Positions 41,354-50,327 of a stretch of DNA of 64,000 nucleotides are shown one piece after another. Position numbers and translations under genes: made by a program. Source of the stretch: Methanoregula sp. (lineage in GTDB: Archaea > Halobacteriota > Methanomicrobia > Methanomicrobiales > Methanospirillaceae); assembly GCA_030694985.1 (NCBI GenBank), contig JAUYTV010000045.1:1-64000 (forward strand), written 5' to 3'. Position 1 is the stretch's first letter. Each line of letters starts with the position of its first letter. The notes under the pieces are model-generated. The model worked only from the letters and a program-made list of their open reading frames with translations. It did no database searches and was not told the DNA's origin.

Positions 41354-41847
41354 TATCGCACATTAATTTACACAACGGTCCCGTAATGAGTGCGGCAATG
41401 AGGGCTCTTGAGACCGGAGAAGCCCATTATATCCTGATCTGGATCCCGGAAGCATCGGAGAACAAGCTGAAAAATCTTTTGGAAAAAGCATACTATGAAC
41501 GCTACACCCAAAAGAATGCGCATACTCATATTGTTGACTGGTATTTCACGACAGTCAATCACTTGCATTCCGGATATTTCGGGCCCCGTAATCTGGATAT
41601 TTCCAAAAAAAACCCGGAAGAAAAAATGACAATATCTCTTGTAGAGAGAGCCTTTGAGAACGGAAATTTCGAAGAGATAGGCACGATTATACCTGATACA
41701 CCCACTGGAGAAATGCGACAACGATTCGATGATGTTATGAAAAAGAGAGATTATCGTGAGAAAAATATTGCTGCTGGTCGTGTTTACGTTTCAGCGTTCA
41801 CCGATTTCATCGTATTTGTGAATAACATTCGTTCAGGGTCTATATGA
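41350..41847 (+). CDS. DUF6448-like protein
   Basis: 'HINLHNGPVMSAAMRALETGEAHYILIWIPEASENKLKNLLEKAYYERYTQ'; 4-bp overlap with pycB stop. Confidence 0.6.
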   Translation: MISHINLHNGPVMSAAMRALETGEAHYILIWIPEASENKLKNLLEKAYYERYTQKNAHTHIVDWYFTTVNHLHSGYFGPRNLDISKKNPEEKMTISLVERAFENGNFEEIGTIIPDTPTGEMRQRFDDVMKKRDYREKNIAAGRVYVSAFTDFIVFVNNIRSGSI

Positions 41848-42054
41848 GCGAAATAGAAAAACTCCTGATATCTGACCATGGAAGTACTCAGATACATATC
41901 AAGCGTATGGGATTACTCTGGGAAATGAATAAAACAATGAACCTGTTTGCAGATGAGAAAAATCAAAAATCATCGGAATGCGTTCCATCCGGACATTTAT
42001 ATGATGCGGATAGTCAGGGAGAACTGTATGAATCGTGAATTGGCATTTGCTGCC

Positions 42055-42219
42055 GGACCGTGCCGGAGGGATTGTGAAGAAAAGAGAGACCCTGCTTGTT
42101 CTCAAATCAATGAAGATGGGAAACCCATTCCACAGTCAATGGATGACAAAGTCATCAAAATCTTTGTCGATACCGGTAATGCGGTCCGGAATGGTGATAT
42201 GATGCTGGAGATGAAATGA
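42055..42219 (+). pseudogene. Frameshifted duplicate of PycB biotinyl domain
   Basis: Frame 1 'GIVKKRETLLVLKSMKMGNPFHSQ', then frame 2 'MDDKVIKIFVDTGNAVRNGDMMLEMK*'; matches PycB '[49 protein letters not shown]' with a ~1-nt deletion between. Confidence 0.85.
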
Positions 42220-43691
42220 AATATTTTGAAAAACTCCTGATTGCCAACCGGGGTGAGATTGCCATACGGGTGATGCGAGCCTGTCGCGAGCTCGATATCG
42301 AAACGGTTGCCATCTATTCTACTGCTGACAAGAACGCACTCCATGTAAAATATGCTGACGAGGCGTTCCATGTCGGAGAAGCCCACCCATCGAAGAGCTA
42401 CCTCAACATGGAGCGAATCATCGATATCGCCAGGAAAAGCGGTGCAGAGGCCGTGCATCCGGGGTACGGGTTCCTTGCAGAGAATTATAAATTTGCAAAA
42501 CTCTGCCTGGACGAGAACGTGACCTTTGTCGGACCGCGCTGGAAGACCATCAAGGCAATGGGGTCCAAGATCGGCAGTAAGCAGATAATGAGAGAGAGTG
42601 GGGTGCCGGTCATTCCGGGTACTGAAGGTGGCATCAAAGATCCTGAAGAGGCAAAGAAGATTGCGTCCGTTATCGGGTACCCGGTCATCGTCAAGGCGAG
42701 TGCCGGTGGCGGCGGTATCGGGATGCAAATCGTCAATGATGAGAAAGGGATGGAAGAGGCGATCTCCGCAAGCATGCGGATTGCCCAGTCTGCTTTTGGC
42801 GATGCCACGGTCTTTATCGAGAAATATCTCGTCAAACCCCGGCATATCGAGTTCCAGATCTTTGCTGATGAGCATGGCAATGCAGTCCACCTCTTCGAGC
42901 GCGAGTGCTCTATCCAGCGCCGGCATCAGAAACTGGTAGAAGAAGCACCCTGCACAATCATGACCCCCGATCTGCGCGAACGCATGGCAGATTCCGCCAT
43001 CAGGGTAGCAAAGGCATCGGACTACACCAACGCAGGAACTGTCGAGTTTCTCTACAGCAACGGGAACTATTACTTTATGGAGATGAACACCCGCCTCCAG
43101 GTTGAACATACGATCACGGAGTTCATCACTGGCGTGGACATTGTAAAACAACAACTGGCGATTGCCGCAGGTGAGCCCCTTTCCTTTGAACAAAAGGACC
43201 TCTCTATCCGGGGGCATGCCATCGAATGCCGGATCAATGCCGAAGATCCCCTCAACAACTTCGCAGCAGACCCCGGTAAGATCGTGCGGTACCGCTCTCC
43301 GGGCGGACCGGGCATCAGGATCGACAGCGGTATCCATATGGGCTATACCATATCCCCGGTTTACGACTCCATGATCTCGAAATTGTGTGCATGGGATCGC
43401 ACCCGTTATGACGCAATCAAGCGGATGCGCCGGGCCATCTCAGAGTATATTATCCTCGGAGTAAAGACCACCCTTCCACTTCACTATGCGATCATGAACA
43501 ACCAGCAGTATATAGATGGCAATACTCATACCCATTTCCTTGAGGAAGAACATATCTTTGACACTCTCGAACGCTATACACGTGATGAGGAGGCCCGGAT
43601 GCAGACTCTTGCAGGGTCGTTTGACCAGGGGAAAAAAGTCGCCGCGATCACAGCGGCGGTGAACACGTACCTGCAGCAGAAAAATGGCTGA
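42216..43691 (+). CDS. pycA: Pyruvate carboxylase subunit A / biotin carboxylase
   Basis: 'KLLIANRGEIAIRVMRACREL', 'KASAGGGGIGMQIV', 'FMEMNTRLQVEHTITEFITGVDIV'. Confidence 0.93.
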   Translation: MKYFEKLLIANRGEIAIRVMRACRELDIETVAIYSTADKNALHVKYADEAFHVGEAHPSKSYLNMERIIDIARKSGAEAVHPGYGFLAENYKFAKLCLDENVTFVGPRWKTIKAMGSKIGSKQIMRESGVPVIPGTEGGIKDPEEAKKIASVIGYPVIVKASAGGGGIGMQIVNDEKGMEEAISASMRIAQSAFGDATVFIEKYLVKPRHIEFQIFADEHGNAVHLFERECSIQRRHQKLVEEAPCTIMTPDLRERMADSAIRVAKASDYTNAGTVEFLYSNGNYYFMEMNTRLQVEHTITEFITGVDIVKQQLAIAAGEPLSFEQKDLSIRGHAIECRINAEDPLNNFAADPGKIVRYRSPGGPGIRIDSGIHMGYTISPVYDSMISKLCAWDRTRYDAIKRMRRAISEYIILGVKTTLPLHYAIMNNQQYIDGNTHTHFLEEEHIFDTLERYTRDEEARMQTLAGSFDQGKKVAAITAAVNTYLQQKNG

Positions 43692-43884
43692 TATCCAAGT
43701 GGAACTCTTACCAGAACTTTAACAGGTTTTACCTGGATCAAACCACTTTAATGCTGCGAGATTCTGCGGGGAGTTCAATGATTATCATATCTGAAAAATT
43801 ACCGGTTGACAAAAAAGACCCCGTAAACAATTTTTCAGTCACGTTAAAAAATACCCGGTAAAGAAAAGGATCTTAAATCATAAA

Positions 43885-44772
43885 TTGAGTCAGGTTAATC
43901 CTCTCTGCACTCTTCAAAATGACACCCTTAACACATATACACGGAAGGAACCTCCCGTGATTGAATATTTCACTGCATTTCTGATATCGATTGGGATTGG
44001 CATTATTGCTGCCATCATCGGGCTTGGGGGAGGTTTTCTGTTTGTCCCCACCCTCACCCTCATCTTCGGCCTTGATACAAAGACAGCAATTGGCACGAGC
44101 CTTGCGATCATGGTCTTTTCATCAATATCAGCCTCATTCTGGTACCGGAAGCAGGGATTGATCCTCTTAAAAGTGGCACTGATCCTTATCATTCCCAGCA
44201 TGCTCACCTCCATGGCAGGTTCCTACCTCACCACGCTCGTCGATGCCCGGATCCTGGTAACCATATTCTGTCTCATGCTCACCCTGATCTCGCTCGAGAT
44301 GCTTTTTCCGTGGTTCCGGTTCCTAACAGAAATACGGTTTGGGCCTTCTTTTGTGCTGTCGGCGAGCGTGCCACAACAGGGCACTCAGCCAGTCAGCCGT
44401 ATCTGGTATTCCCACCTTATTTTCTGGGGCGCAGTTGGAGGTCTCCTCAGTGGGGTAACAGGAACAAGCGGTGGAGCGGTCTTCGTGCCGGCTCTCGCCA
44501 CAGCAGGTATCCCCATGCATTACGCCATTGCCACATCAATGTTTACGATCATCATCGTCGCATTAACCGGGGCTACAGCGAATGCTGCGTTCGGCCAGAT
44601 CGCGTGGCCCTTTGTTGCAATATATGGAGCCGGGGCTGCATTAGGCGCATTCATCGGGACCCAGATCGCCCCCCGTATTAAAGAGGCCCAGATCAAGAAG
44701 ATATTCAGTATCCTTCTCCTGTGCGTTGCTGCCCTTATGTTCCAGCAGAAAGTCCTGATAAGTTTATGGTGA
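43885..44772 (+). CDS. TSUP (TauE/SafE) family membrane protein
   Basis: 'GLGGGFLFVPTLTLIFGLDTKTAIGTSLA', 'GVTGTSGGAVFVPALATAGIPMHYAIATSM'; start codon position uncertain. Confidence 0.87.
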   Translation: MSQVNPLCTLQNDTLNTYTRKEPPVIEYFTAFLISIGIGIIAAIIGLGGGFLFVPTLTLIFGLDTKTAIGTSLAIMVFSSISASFWYRKQGLILLKVALILIIPSMLTSMAGSYLTTLVDARILVTIFCLMLTLISLEMLFPWFRFLTEIRFGPSFVLSASVPQQGTQPVSRIWYSHLIFWGAVGGLLSGVTGTSGGAVFVPALATAGIPMHYAIATSMFTIIIVALTGATANAAFGQIAWPFVAIYGAGAALGAFIGTQIAPRIKEAQIKKIFSILLLCVAALMFQQKVLISLW

Positions 44773-45078
44773 TCGTTTCAGAAAATGGTGCATTTGGCAC
44801 CCGTAAGACATATCCCAAAAATTTTTTAGATTAAAAAAGTGAATGAAGTTGCTGCAGTTGGGGCCCGGTTTATCAATTTTTTCGTAACTTTGGTGTAATA
44901 TATTTCACAGAGATTTGGTTTTATTATAAGAATAAAACTATGCGAATAAATAATTCTTTAAAAAAAAACATAAAACCTCTGTTTTTCATAGATATCAATA
45001 TGTATCACCTCAGGTCAACGATATAATTATGAACTCTGAGATGGTGAGTGCATCCGGACAGTTCAATTGGAAGTGGTT

Positions 45079-46371
45079 ATGACCAAAGAATCGCTGTACT
45101 TGCGGCTCGACTACGAGCCCAAAAAAAGTGATCTCATCTGCCGGTGGTATATCGAGCCGGCAGAAGGCATGTCACTGGATGAAGCGGCAGAGAATACCGT
45201 AACGGAAAGTTCGATTGGAACCTGGACCGAGATCAAAACGGCAAAAAAATATACCCAGCGGCTTGCTGCAAAGGTCTTCAGGATTGATGAAAAGACCGGA
45301 ATTGTCGATACTGCATATCCGGTCGAAGCGTATGATCCTTATGACATTTCGTGTATTCTCGCATCGATTGCCGGTAATATTTTCGGGATGAAGTGCGTAA
45401 ACAACCTGCGCCTGATGGATGTCAGGCTGCCAAAAGAGATTGTCAAAGCACATAAAGGACCTGAATTCGGGATTAAAGGGATCAGGAAACTGGTGAATGT
45501 TACGGATCGCCCCCTCATTGGAACAATCATAAAACCAAAGATGGGGTTAAACACCAGGGATCACGCAGATCAGGCGTACGATGCGTGGGTTGGCGGCGTG
45601 GACATTGTCAAGGATGATGAAAATCTCACGGGCCAGAAGTTCAACCCGTTCTACAAGAGGGTAAAAGAGACATTAAAAAAACGGGACCGGGCCGAACAAA
45701 AGACCGGTGAGCGCAAGATGTACATGGCCAACGTGACTGCCGCAACAACGGACGAGATCATAAAAAGAGCCGAGTACGTGCAGGAACAGGGAGGAGAATA
45801 TGTCATGATCGATGTGTGCATTGTCGGATGGCCGACACTCCAGACCCTGCGGGAACACAACGAGGATCTCGGGCTGGTGCTGCACGCCCACCGGGCAATG
45901 CATGCTGCATACACGCGGAACGAGAAGCACGGGATCTCGATGCTGGTCCTCTCCAAGTTCCTTCGGCTGTGCGGTCTTGACCAGCTGCATATCGGATCCA
46001 TGGTAGGCAAAATGGTCGATGCCGGCCCGCAGTCCGTGCTCCGCAGCAGGGACGCACTGGTCAGCGAAGATGTCCCCGCCGATGATTTTGCCGTGGGACA
46101 GAAATGGTACGGGAAAAAAACCGTCTTTCCCGTGGCATCCGGGGGTCTCCACCCGGGACACCTGCCGTACATTGTAAAAGCGTTTGGGAATGATGTAATC
46201 ATCCAGATGGGTGGAGGAATTCACGGTCATCCTCAAGGTACGGTATCTGGCGCAAAAGCAGCACGCGACATGCTTGATGCCGTTATCAAAGGCGTTGCGC
46301 CCCGCAAATACAAGAGCCGTGAACTCCAGCAGGCTATCGAAACCTGGGGCATAATTGAAGATCCAAGGTGA
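45079..46371 (+). CDS. rbcL: Type III ribulose-1,5-bisphosphate carboxylase/oxygenase large subunit
   Basis: 'GTIIKPKMGLN', 'GGVDIVKDDENL' (carbamylated Lys motif), 'HAHRAMHAAYTR', 'SGGLHPGH', 'MGGGIHGHPQGT'; ATG at 45079, ORF from TTG 45067. Confidence 0.93.
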   Translation: MTKESLYLRLDYEPKKSDLICRWYIEPAEGMSLDEAAENTVTESSIGTWTEIKTAKKYTQRLAAKVFRIDEKTGIVDTAYPVEAYDPYDISCILASIAGNIFGMKCVNNLRLMDVRLPKEIVKAHKGPEFGIKGIRKLVNVTDRPLIGTIIKPKMGLNTRDHADQAYDAWVGGVDIVKDDENLTGQKFNPFYKRVKETLKKRDRAEQKTGERKMYMANVTAATTDEIIKRAEYVQEQGGEYVMIDVCIVGWPTLQTLREHNEDLGLVLHAHRAMHAAYTRNEKHGISMLVLSKFLRLCGLDQLHIGSMVGKMVDAGPQSVLRSRDALVSEDVPADDFAVGQKWYGKKTVFPVASGGLHPGHLPYIVKAFGNDVIIQMGGGIHGHPQGTVSGAKAARDMLDAVIKGVAPRKYKSRELQQAIETWGIIEDPR

Positions 46372-46415
46372 AAATACAATATAACATACCAATGTTTCCA
46401 CGAAGAGAGAGTAAC

Positions 46416-47120
46416 ATGAAACAGCAAAAACTACTGCAATCCGGCAAGGTAAAATCAGTGTACAGAACGGATACACCGGGACAATTAATCATAGAGTTCC
46501 GTGATGATATTACTGCTTTTGATGGCGGTAAAAAGGACGTACTGGCAGACAAAGGACGTTTCAATGCAGAGGTCTCCGCGTTTTTCTTCGAGTATCTTGA
46601 AAAATATGGGGTTAAAACCCATTTCGTGAAGATGCTGGATGAAAAAAGGATGGTGGTGCGTGACCTTCAGATGATACCCCTTGAAGTTATTGTCAGAAAT
46701 TTTGCAGCTGGGTCACTGGTTCGCAATTACCCTTTCAAAGAAGGGACAAAACTCAACCCGCCAATTGTCGTGATCGATTACAAAGACGATTCACGCCATG
46801 ATCCCATGCTTAACGATGAAATCATTGGGGCGCTCGGGCTTGCAACTCCCGCAGAACTCAAAAAGATTAAAAAAATCGCCCTTGAAGTCAACAGCCATCT
46901 TGTACGGTTCCTTGCTGAACTGGATATTACCCTTGTTGACTTCAAACTGGAGTTCGGCAGAGGGGGAAAAACGATCTATGTCGGGGATGAGATCAGTATG
47001 GATTCAATGCGACTCTGGGATAAAACGACCGGTGAATCGCTCGACAAGGATGTTTACCGGTTCGACAAAGGGGATGTCATTGCAACCTATAACCGGGTCT
47101 CAAGACGAATATGCACATGA
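46416..47120 (+). CDS. purC: Phosphoribosylaminoimidazolesuccinocarboxamide synthase
   Basis: 'GKVKSVYRTDTPGQLIIEFRDDITAFDGGKKD', 'VRNFAAGSLVRNYPFKEGTKL'; ATG at 46416. Confidence 0.92.
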   Translation: MKQQKLLQSGKVKSVYRTDTPGQLIIEFRDDITAFDGGKKDVLADKGRFNAEVSAFFFEYLEKYGVKTHFVKMLDEKRMVVRDLQMIPLEVIVRNFAAGSLVRNYPFKEGTKLNPPIVVIDYKDDSRHDPMLNDEIIGALGLATPAELKKIKKIALEVNSHLVRFLAELDITLVDFKLEFGRGGKTIYVGDEISMDSMRLWDKTTGESLDKDVYRFDKGDVIATYNRVSRRICT

Positions 47121-47263
47121 GAGGAATCGGTATTAACGTGCAAGAGAAAACGTGTGCCTGTAAGAAAATTACTCGTCCAACCCCCCATACCACCATTTTT
47201 TTTAATTGCCGGTTATCAGATTGGGAGAGAAAATTTTACCATCATAGGGGAATAAGTTCAATC

Positions 47264-47428
47264 ATGCCAGCGATAATCACCCTGGTAGCCGTAATAATAT
47301 TCTTCATTACAATTCTTCTCTCCATGATCTATTTCATTTTGCAAAACGAAAGGAGTTATGATGGCTGCGATCGTGCTGAGTGCAATTGTTGTTATCGATA
47401 TCCTGACACTTGCAATTCTTTTGCATGA
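47264..47428 (+). CDS. Small membrane protein (putative)
   Basis: MPAIITLVAVIIFFITILLSMIYFILQNERSYDG...; upstream of antiporter. Confidence 0.35.
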   Translation: MPAIITLVAVIIFFITILLSMIYFILQNERSYDGCDRAECNCCYRYPDTCNSFA

Positions 47429-47444
47429 CACCATTGTCGATTAA
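47358..47444 (+). CDS. Small membrane peptide (28 aa, putative), overlaps previous in another frame
   Basis: 'aggagttatgatg' then MMAAIVLSAIVVIDILTLAILLHDTIVD*. Confidence 0.35.
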   Translation: MMAAIVLSAIVVIDILTLAILLHDTIVD

Positions 47445-47553
47445 AATACATGTGATTCATAAAGCAGGACATGCCATTCCTAGTGTTCGCCCGGATTCAC
47501 GCACCTGTCCAGCATGATGATGAACACGTGATCTCCTGTAAGAGGCACCCTTA

Positions 47554-49569
47554 ATGATCGCTACGTACATCCTTGACATCGTCATCGTTCTTGCCCTTGC
47601 CATACTTGTAATTACCATTGGCACCCGCTTAAAGATCCCCGGGGTAGTTGGTTTCCTTCTCACTGGTGTTGTTGTCGGACCCTATGGTCTCGGACTTGTC
47701 AAGGATGCCCAGATGGTCGAAGTACTTGCAGAGATCGGCATCATTTTTTTGCTGTTTACCATCGGGATGCAATTCTCGTTCAAGACCTTGTTTGAGATGA
47801 AAAAGATCGTGCTTATCGCCGGGACAATGCAAGTCGTCCTGACTATCCTTGCTGTCTATGCAATCATGTACTTCTTTGGAACCCCAGCTGGCATTGCACT
47901 GTTTTTCGGGTTTCTGATCTGCCATAGCAGTACTACGATCACCTTAAAAATATTCCAGGAACGCGCTGAAGTCAACACCCCGTATGCACGGTCTACATTA
48001 GGGATATCGCTCTACCAGGACATCATGACCGTTCCCATGCTCATTGCCCTTCCCATCCTTGCCGGACGTGAAGCCGATCTCACCGGGGCGATGCTCAATC
48101 TTGGAGTCACACTCGTTCTTCTTCTTGTCGTCGTTCTTGCCATGGCAGTCTGGGTTCTCCCAAAAATAATGACCCATGTTGCCGTTATGCGGAACTCTGA
48201 AATTTTTCTGCTGAGTATCATCCTGATCTGCTTTGTCATTACCTACATATCTTCAAGTCTTGGTCTGTCTCTGGCACTGGGTGCGTTCCTTGCCGGTCTT
48301 ACGCTCTCGGAGTCTGATTATTTCCACCAGGCGTTTGCAAGTATCATCCCTTTCCGGGATATCTTCACAAGTTTCTTTTTCATTTCCGTGGGCATGTTGC
48401 TCAACTTCTGGTTCGTAATGCAAAATCCTGTCATGATTATTATTCTCGTAATCGGCATCCTCTTCCTCAAGGCAGTCATTGCTGCTGGAAGCACGCTGCT
48501 TATCGGCCAGTCCCTGCGAACATCATTACTTGCCGGCCTCGCACTCTGTAATATCGGGGAATTTGCGTTCGTGCTTTCGGTTCCCGGGAAGGAGTATGGA
48601 TTTTTTACCGAGACTACTGACCAGTTCTTCCTAGCTGTGGCTGTGATTACAATGGCTCTGACGCCGTTCATCATTAATGCCGGTCCGCAGATAGCCGATC
48701 GGATCTGCCGGCTGCCCCTTGGAGACCGGTTAAAGGCAGGGTGCAGCCCCCAGAATGAAGGGAAAAATGAAAAACTGCCTCTTTCAGATCACGTGATCAT
48801 TGTCGGATATGGGCTCAATGGCAGGCATCTTGCAAAGGTGGCCGCGATCGGTAAGATCCCCTATATGATCATTGACATGAACCCGGATACTGTTGACCAG
48901 GAACAAAAGAAAGGTGAACCGATATTTTTTGGCGATGCCACCAATGAATCGATCCTGTCCCATGCGGGTATCGAACAAGCCCGTATCATGGTAATTGCCA
49001 TCAACGACCCGTTCTCGACACGGGCGATTACCCGGATTGCCCGCTCGATGAATCCGAATCTGCACCTGATAGTCCGCACCCAGTTTGTCCCTGAAGTAAA
49101 AGTTCTCCGCGAACTGGGAGCAGACGATGTGATACCAGAAGAGTTCGAAACCTCCGTTGAGATCTTTTCACGGGTACTGAAAAAATACCTGATCCCAAAA
49201 GGAACGATAGAACAGTTTATCAGGGATATCCGTTTGGATACGTACAAGGTATTGCGGAGTCATTCTGAACCTTCTGCTGACATATCAAATCTCAAACTCA
49301 ATATCCCTGATGCGGATGTTACTGCCCTCAAAGTGTCCCCTGAATCGTCAGTTATCGGAAAGAACCTTTCTGCTATCAATGTCCGGAAAGAATATGCAGT
49401 TTCAATTCTTGCGATACGGAGAAACGGGGAGGTTTTTGTCAACCCTTCCGGAGAAATGGATCTCAAACCAGAAGACGAGTTGATCGTGATCGGTGTGCCG
49501 GATGCCATAAATAGGTTGTCCCTGCTATTACATCCCGAGGAAATTCCGGAGCAATCCCCTCCCGTATAA
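47554..49569 (+). CDS. CPA2 (KefB-like) cation:proton antiporter with TrkA-N and TrkA-C domains
   Basis: 'VGFLLTGVVVGPYGLGLV', 'HVIIVGYGLNGRHLAKVAA', 'LKPEDELIVIGVPDAI'. Confidence 0.92.
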   Translation: MIATYILDIVIVLALAILVITIGTRLKIPGVVGFLLTGVVVGPYGLGLVKDAQMVEVLAEIGIIFLLFTIGMQFSFKTLFEMKKIVLIAGTMQVVLTILAVYAIMYFFGTPAGIALFFGFLICHSSTTITLKIFQERAEVNTPYARSTLGISLYQDIMTVPMLIALPILAGREADLTGAMLNLGVTLVLLLVVVLAMAVWVLPKIMTHVAVMRNSEIFLLSIILICFVITYISSSLGLSLALGAFLAGLTLSESDYFHQAFASIIPFRDIFTSFFFISVGMLLNFWFVMQNPVMIIILVIGILFLKAVIAAGSTLLIGQSLRTSLLAGLALCNIGEFAFVLSVPGKEYGFFTETTDQFFLAVAVITMALTPFIINAGPQIADRICRLPLGDRLKAGCSPQNEGKNEKLPLSDHVIIVGYGLNGRHLAKVAAIGKIPYMIIDMNPDTVDQEQKKGEPIFFGDATNESILSHAGIEQARIMVIAINDPFSTRAITRIARSMNPNLHLIVRTQFVPEVKVLRELGADDVIPEEFETSVEIFSRVLKKYLIPKGTIEQFIRDIRLDTYKVLRSHSEPSADISNLKLNIPDADVTALKVSPESSVIGKNLSAINVRKEYAVSILAIRRNGEVFVNPSGEMDLKPEDELIVIGVPDAINRLSLLLHPEEIPEQSPPV

Positions 49570-50024
49570 GAGAATTCATCTCGTCCATTGAGGATTCTTT
49601 CCCAATAAAGGGATTTCTTAGATCCGGAGATCTCAACAGGGCTTTAAGCATAAATATCCCGGTTCACATCACTGATCAGGGGTTATACAGCATGTCTTGC
49701 GTCATCCGGTATATCTTTTAAAAAAAAGGTGCAGGGTAAAAGGAGAAATTCTCAATCGGTTTTTTGCCCGGTAAACAAGCCAGCATCTTTTGCACTATCT
49801 TACGGTGTTGCAGAGATGATCGCACTATCCCCGGTTTCAATCCGGGTCTCGCCGCTAAGACCGGTCAGCACTTTTTACCCCGCCAGATTGCCAGAACGAG
49901 AAGATTATACCATTTTGCAGGTTAATTTTCCGTGGCGTAGGTCCGGCAGGCGATGATCGGTTTTTAATATTGAGTGCGGTAATGGAAATATTAAGGAGAT
50001 GCAACACATGGTTGGGCAGCGTTC

Positions 50025-50270
50025 CCTGCACAATGGACATTAAAAACGCTTTTTTAACAATTTCCCGACAATAAGCGATCCGGTTAACGAGGCGATGTGA
50101 GAGCAGAAGAACCTGCTCTGGGAAACAGCAACTGCCCAGTACCGTCATTATCTTGACCGGTTCGCCCCGGATAAAACCCATTCCGGCAATATTTTTCCCC
50201 GTATACCCGTCAATATTGAGAAGAAGGCAGCAACAAGACAGGAGATCCGAAAATCCACTCGCCTCATCAG
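50025..50270 (+). pseudogene. 3'-end remnant of a Na/Pi cotransporter-PhoU gene
   Basis: 'ccctgcacaatggacattaaaaac...actgcccagtaccgtcattatcttgaccggttcgcc...gagatccgaaaatccactcgcctc' parallels 27705-27945; encodes 'TAQYRHYLDRFAPDKTHSGN...EIRKSTRLI' vs 'TAQYRDYLDRFASHKTPSGS...EIRKSTRLL'. Confidence 0.85.
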
Positions 50271-50327
50271 ATCATGCTTGTGCGGGAAATGCTTTATACC
50301 CGGCAATACAGGTTAAATTGAGACTCT

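Noticed and set aside
42102-43337. 411-aa minus-strand ORF
   Set aside because: Antisense to pycA; composition looks like a reverse-frame artefact and no family motif is recognisable.
45651-46476. Minus-strand ORFs of 183 and 267 aa
   Set aside because: Antisense to rbcL; the + strand carries all RuBisCO catalytic motifs.
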